Shown here: positions 60,601 to 64,000 of the stretch, in pieces | Layout: the number at the start of each line of letters is the position of its first letter | Numbering within the stretch: the stretch's first letter is position 1 | Origin: Antitrichia curtipendula | Taxonomy: Eukaryota > Streptophyta > Bryopsida > Hypnales > Leucodontaceae | DNA length: 64,000 nucleotides | Reading direction: 5' to 3' | Assembly (NCBI GenBank): GCA_951230915.1 | Contig: OX579641.1 | Location: 18,640,254 to 18,704,253 of the forward strand | Made by a program: the position numbers and the translations under genes | Notes under the pieces: generated by a model | What the model saw: only the letters and a program-made list of their open reading frames with translations | Told to the model about the DNA's origin: nothing | Databases searched by the model: none

Positions 60601-62165
60601 CAAATCTCGATGAGAGACACCCTTGCTATGACAATAATTAACTCCATCCATGAGCTGCTGAAAATATTTACGAGAGTCGTTTTCGTTAAGCCTTCCTTGG
60701 TGCACCTGAGACATTCAACATAGGTCATACATACGTACAAAGACTTGCTAAAGCTAGTAAAGCCGCAATCAGATACATAGTGAAAACTGTGCATAAGAAC
60801 ATGCCCGTTTGCACTCACATCCTCGAAGAAAGCCAAAAAATCATGTTTACAGTCATCAGAGGAGGAGGACTAGAAGTATCCATTCCACCAATTTGTGAAG
60901 ATCAATCTTAATTGCCAAGCCGGGCAATCAAATTTGGCCTCCATGGAATCACAGAAATTTCTGAATAGAAACCGCTAAAAAAAGAGCCCACCACTAAGTA
61001 CGAAGATTCATAATCAATCCCTCAAATTTGAGTAACGTACAATTTTGTCAAAAAGCTCCCCGCCCGTCACAAACTCCAAGATGATGTAGATCTTATAACG
61101 GCTTGCCAGTACCTGTACACATAATCAGTCAGGGCAACCTCGTCGACCTGCAATCACTTTCCCAATTACAGCAAAAGAAATGCACTGATGTAATTGCTGC
61201 AACGAACCTCATGCAAGCAGACCACATTCGGATGTCGCACCAGCTTCATTATGGATATCTCTCGCTTGATCTGCCAACCATCCAAGCACAAGCCATTGAG
61301 GACAACAAAAGTCACGATTGCAAACTTGGAAAAAACTCAGCAGCAGCTCAATCACCCCAAATGACAGGGTTCAATGTGTATGGCCATTAATTTATAAATG
61401 GAAATCGGATCGTCTACTACTCTACTGTTCATCAATCTCCAGAGGTCTACATGATGTCCAGTGTTTGAATGATTGCATTCATCCCATACATTGACTAAGA
61501 AAAAATTGATCTCAAGAGAGTTCGGCTCTTGTACTACCCAAAGTAATCTCTTCAGGGAGCTCTAGTGAGTGGTCTCCCAATGGAAGCAGACTCCTACGTA
61601 TTGGTTAAAATGCTCAAAGCAAAGGAAGTGTATCCTCCACCTTATTGGAAAAGGTCACTAAGACGAAAACGGTCTAACAGCAGTTCACAGACACTCCTTC
61701 CAGACAGACCTAAATCGAAAAAACAGTCAATTGCTAGAAAGAAACCGAGTTCAATCTCCAAGCTCTCATTCACGACGTCGCAAAACCAAACCCTAATCAA
61801 GGTCCACGAATTCAGCGAATTGAAGTGCGAATTGTGAATTTTTTTCCACGGCATCTGAAGCAGAGACACATATGCAGCAAAAGAAAGACGCACGGGTTTT
61901 GCATTCCATTTCGTCCAATCGCCAATGAGCTCTGAAACCAAACATTGGTTCATGCGACATCATCCCAGCGAGCTATTGAAACGCATTTCCAAACCCTAAA
62001 CCCCACCTGCTCCACCATCTTATGCCTGACCACTGTCTGGCGATCCAGCACCTTCATGGCCACGCTCTCGCCGGTCTCAGTGTTCTGCGCAAATTTGACC
62101 TTGGCGAAGGTGCCCTCGCCAATCGTGCGCCCCACCTCATACTTGCCCACTTTCCGCATCACCAT
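57644..62165 (-). CDS. CIPK24: CBL-interacting protein kinase, SOS2/CIPK24-like, 14 exons, 449 aa
   Basis: Exons in coding order: 62165-62007, 61270-61208, 61112-61041, 60705-60598, 60394-60314, 60182-60129, 59899-59774, 59426-59337, 59126-59004, 58565-58449, 58340-58224, 58093-58034, 57938-57864, 57748-57644. All 13 introns are GT-AG and phase 0. The start is the first ATG after an in-frame TAG. Kinase domain: GEGTFAKV loop, ATP-binding Lys38, HRDLKPEN with catalytic Asp132, DFG at 150-152, APE at 177-179. The NAF motif ([20 protein letters not shown], from 309) binds CBL calcium sensors and autoinhibits the kinase; the PPI region for PP2C phosphatases spans about 332-358. [33 protein letters not shown] and [15 protein letters not shown] fit SOS2/CIPK24, which activates the Na+/H+ antiporter SOS1, better than the CIPK23/3/9 group. 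The extreme C-terminus is short and unlike the Arabidopsis protein. Membership of the family is certain; orthology is inferred. Confidence 0.93.
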
Positions 62166-62762
62166 AGCTGCTCCACCACGAGCTCTTGCAGAACCTCGTA
62201 ACTTCGATTTTACCGCAAAACCACCTCCTCCACTCCTCTCATCAATAGATCCGACTCCGACTGTATCAATCCCCAAATCCTAATCGCAATTCCCAAACCC
62301 TAGTTCACAATGGGTATCACGCTACAGTGTCGGAGACTTTCTATTTACAAATTGAGAAAACTTGCTTGCTCTCTGTAACTTAGCTGCCCTCCTTCCTCCC
62401 TCTGCCAGTTCCCGATACAAGCCACCACCACCACCACCGCCCAAGTTTTCCCTTCTTGAGCAACCTACCTTAAAATTAGGTGCCGATGGACGATGGTCAC
62501 TCTCTAAGCAATTCAGATGTCGATCTGTAGAATTTTTTTCTGTTATTCAAATTTTAGGGGTGCGACAGATGCTAGATCGAATGTGTTCTTGAACTTCACG
62601 TCAAGGCAAAACAGGGACCTTGGCTTTCCATGAATCACGGCTCCTTTCATTGTAGAACATCTTGAATGCAAAGCTTGCCCAGGTAACTTATTGTGGATCA
62701 CTGTAAGAGAGAAAAGAAACTTCAATCCTTTGGAGGGGTTGCTGTAAATTAAGGGTGTGTTT
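62166..62762. promoter_or_regulatory. 5' UTR and promoter region of the kinase gene
   Basis: Holds the leader of the minus-strand kinase gene. AAACCCTAG (telo-box-like) lies at about 62296-62304, and a polypyrimidine/(CCA)n tract at about 62391-62440. No coding exon is seen on either strand. The TIR element at 62763 bounds the promoter on its far side. Confidence 0.4.
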
Positions 62763-63619
62763 AAGGTGGGTACACCCAAAACCGACATTTTTTGCTATTG
62801 AGCCTAGTTACTATTATTAGACTGGCCAAATTTTCAAGTGTTCTTGTTGGCAAGTGAAAGGAGGTTCCAACGCACCAGAGAACATGGCATTTGGATACTG
62901 TATGCAAAAGTGATTAAGGAACAAAGTTTGGTCCTAAAATGGTTTCTTCCACATAGGTACAGAATTGATTTTGGAAGGTACGCAGAGTAAAGATGGCGGT
63001 TTAATCCCTAAAGCCCCAAGGGTGTTTTCTGCCAAAAAACACTCAAAACTATTACTTCTGTTGTATTCACTTAAGGAAACCAATTTTTTTGTTTTTGGGG
63101 GAATTTAACCGTAGGATCTTGTACTTAACTTGTCCGAGATCATGTAGTAAAACTTTCATCAAACTTGACCGTACGGATTGGAAGATATTAGCATTCAAAG
63201 TTGAACAAAAAGTTTTTTTTCAAGAAGATGCTTAAATTGCCCGAAAAACTAAGATTGTCCATAACTTTCTCATCCCTAGTCCAAATAGAACAAATCAAAG
63301 CTTCACATACAGGTAAAAACATAATCTTTTAGGAAAAAAATAAAAAATAAAATATTTTGACCTTTTGTAATTTTTTGGAGGCTGCCCAAGAATCTTTATT
63401 TCTTGCTCATTGTGCCATAACTTTTTCATCCAGCATCCGATTGAAACAAAAATTATATATCCACAAAGCTCTTGCAAAGCTACACAACCTCAAAAAATCT
63501 CTAAAAGTTTCACTTCAAATTGAGACAATAAGAACCTACCCGGACCCAAATTGTCCCCTGAGGGGACAAGCGGGGCTTTAGGGATTAAGGTCAGTGGCAC
63601 ATTTGGGTGTACCTACCTT
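62763..63619 (+). mobile_element. AAGGTGGGTAC TIR element, copy 2, with nested TTAA element
   Basis: Left AAGGTGGGTACACCCAAAAC and right TTTGGGTGTACCTACCTT are inverted termini. The left 240 bp are collinear with the element at 51604. A subtype B TTAA element (63001-63588) interrupts it just before the right terminus. Without the insert it is about 0.27 kb. Confidence 0.72.
63001..63588 (-). mobile_element. TTAA-bounded element, subtype B, copy 9 (inverted)
   Basis: Left end TTAATCCCTAAAGCCCCAAG; right end GGGGCTTTAGGGATTAA, an inverted match of about 17 bp. It carries TTAACCGTAGGATCTTGTAC and the two GCCCG/CCATAACTTT modules. At 0.59 kb it is internally deleted relative to copy 4. It is inserted in the AAGGTGGGTAC element. 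Confidence 0.8.
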
Positions 63620-63687
63620 AGAGTGGGTCTTACTAATAATCACAAGTAACTTTGATAGTGACGCCACTACTAACTTACATACCTCAG

Positions 63688-63936
63688 TTAACCCCTAAAG
63701 ATTCATAACATCAAAAAAACGCTCTTGAATTGTCATTTCTAGTGCAAAGAGCTACAATGGAAAAAAAATTGTTTTTTGCATGTTCAACTATAGGATCTTG
63801 CATAAGTTTTGTATGAGAATAAGTGGAAAAAGTTTCAAAAACTTTGACCATGTAGATTGTAAGATATCAATATTCAAAGTGATTTTTTATTTATTTTTGA
63901 ATCAAGTAATTTTAGGTTTTCAAACTTTAAATTCTC
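63688..63936 (-). mobile_element. TTAA-family element, copy 10 (left part only)
   Basis: Left end TTAACCCCTAAAGATTCATA, then the shared blocks TGTCATTTCTAGTGCAAAGA and CTATAGGATCTTGCATAA. It is interrupted at about 63936 by the start of another copy. Whether the remainder continues past the window end is unknown. Confidence 0.6.
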
Positions 63937-64000
63937 TTAATCCCTAAAGTCTCATTGTTCCCTCAAGGAACAAAATGGATTTTAGGTAGGCTCCTACGGT
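63937..64000 (+). mobile_element. TTAA-family element, subtype B, copy 11 (runs off the window)
   Basis: Left end TTAATCCCTAAAGTCTCATT, then GTTCCCTCAAGGAAC, which is the reverse complement of the right end of the inverted subtype B copies. Only the first 64 bp are in the window. Confidence 0.6.

Overview
This is a nuclear fragment of a land plant. Three real protein-coding genes stand out. They are a small plastid-targeted protein of unknown function (496-1442, +), an R2R3-MYB transcription factor of the MYB61/50/55/86 type (37742-41652, +) and a CBL-interacting protein kinase closest to SOS2/CIPK24 (57644-62165, -). Each has GT-AG introns whose removal gives one continuous frame (137, 660 and 449 aa). 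Short introns, A+T-rich intergenic DNA, abundant GATCGATC/CTAGCTAG strings, telo-box motifs near genes and low gene density fit an early-diverging land plant such as a moss. That placement is inference; no species is claimed.

Layout. 1-2.1 kb: plastid-protein gene. 2.1-8.1 kb: intergenic, no gene seen. 8.1-10.4 kb: foldback repeats and the first TTAA-bounded element. 10.6-11.5 kb: GC-rich island without a gene. 12.2-17.6 kb: a Ty3/gypsy chromovirus with two 194-bp LTRs and a 5-bp target duplication but a scrambled interior: 1,251-bp inverted arms around a 200-N gap, with gag, RT, RNase H and integrase pieces on both strands. 17.6-34 kb: A+T-rich transposon-dominated DNA with TTAA elements and a TIR element carrying GC-rich cargo (26.8-27.7 kb). 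34.2-34.6 kb: GC-rich island. 37.7-41.7 kb: MYB gene. 44-55 kb: more TTAA elements, palindromic MITEs, and a CACTA element with a 3-bp target duplication nested inside a Stowaway/mariner-like element. 57.6-62.2 kb: CIPK gene. 62.8-64 kb: nested TIR and TTAA elements.

The most unusual signal is a dispersed family of about ten elements (0.5-0.94 kb) that begin TTAAYCCCTAAAG and end CTTTAGGGGTTAA, in both orientations, with a modular interior. The termini resemble those of piggyBac-type elements (TTAA target, CCCTAGAAAG-like ends), a superfamily not usually reported from land plants. No transposase is present here, so this rests on the termini, target site and nested insertions only.

The three genes do not form a pathway. 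They are separate plant transcription units divided by repeats.
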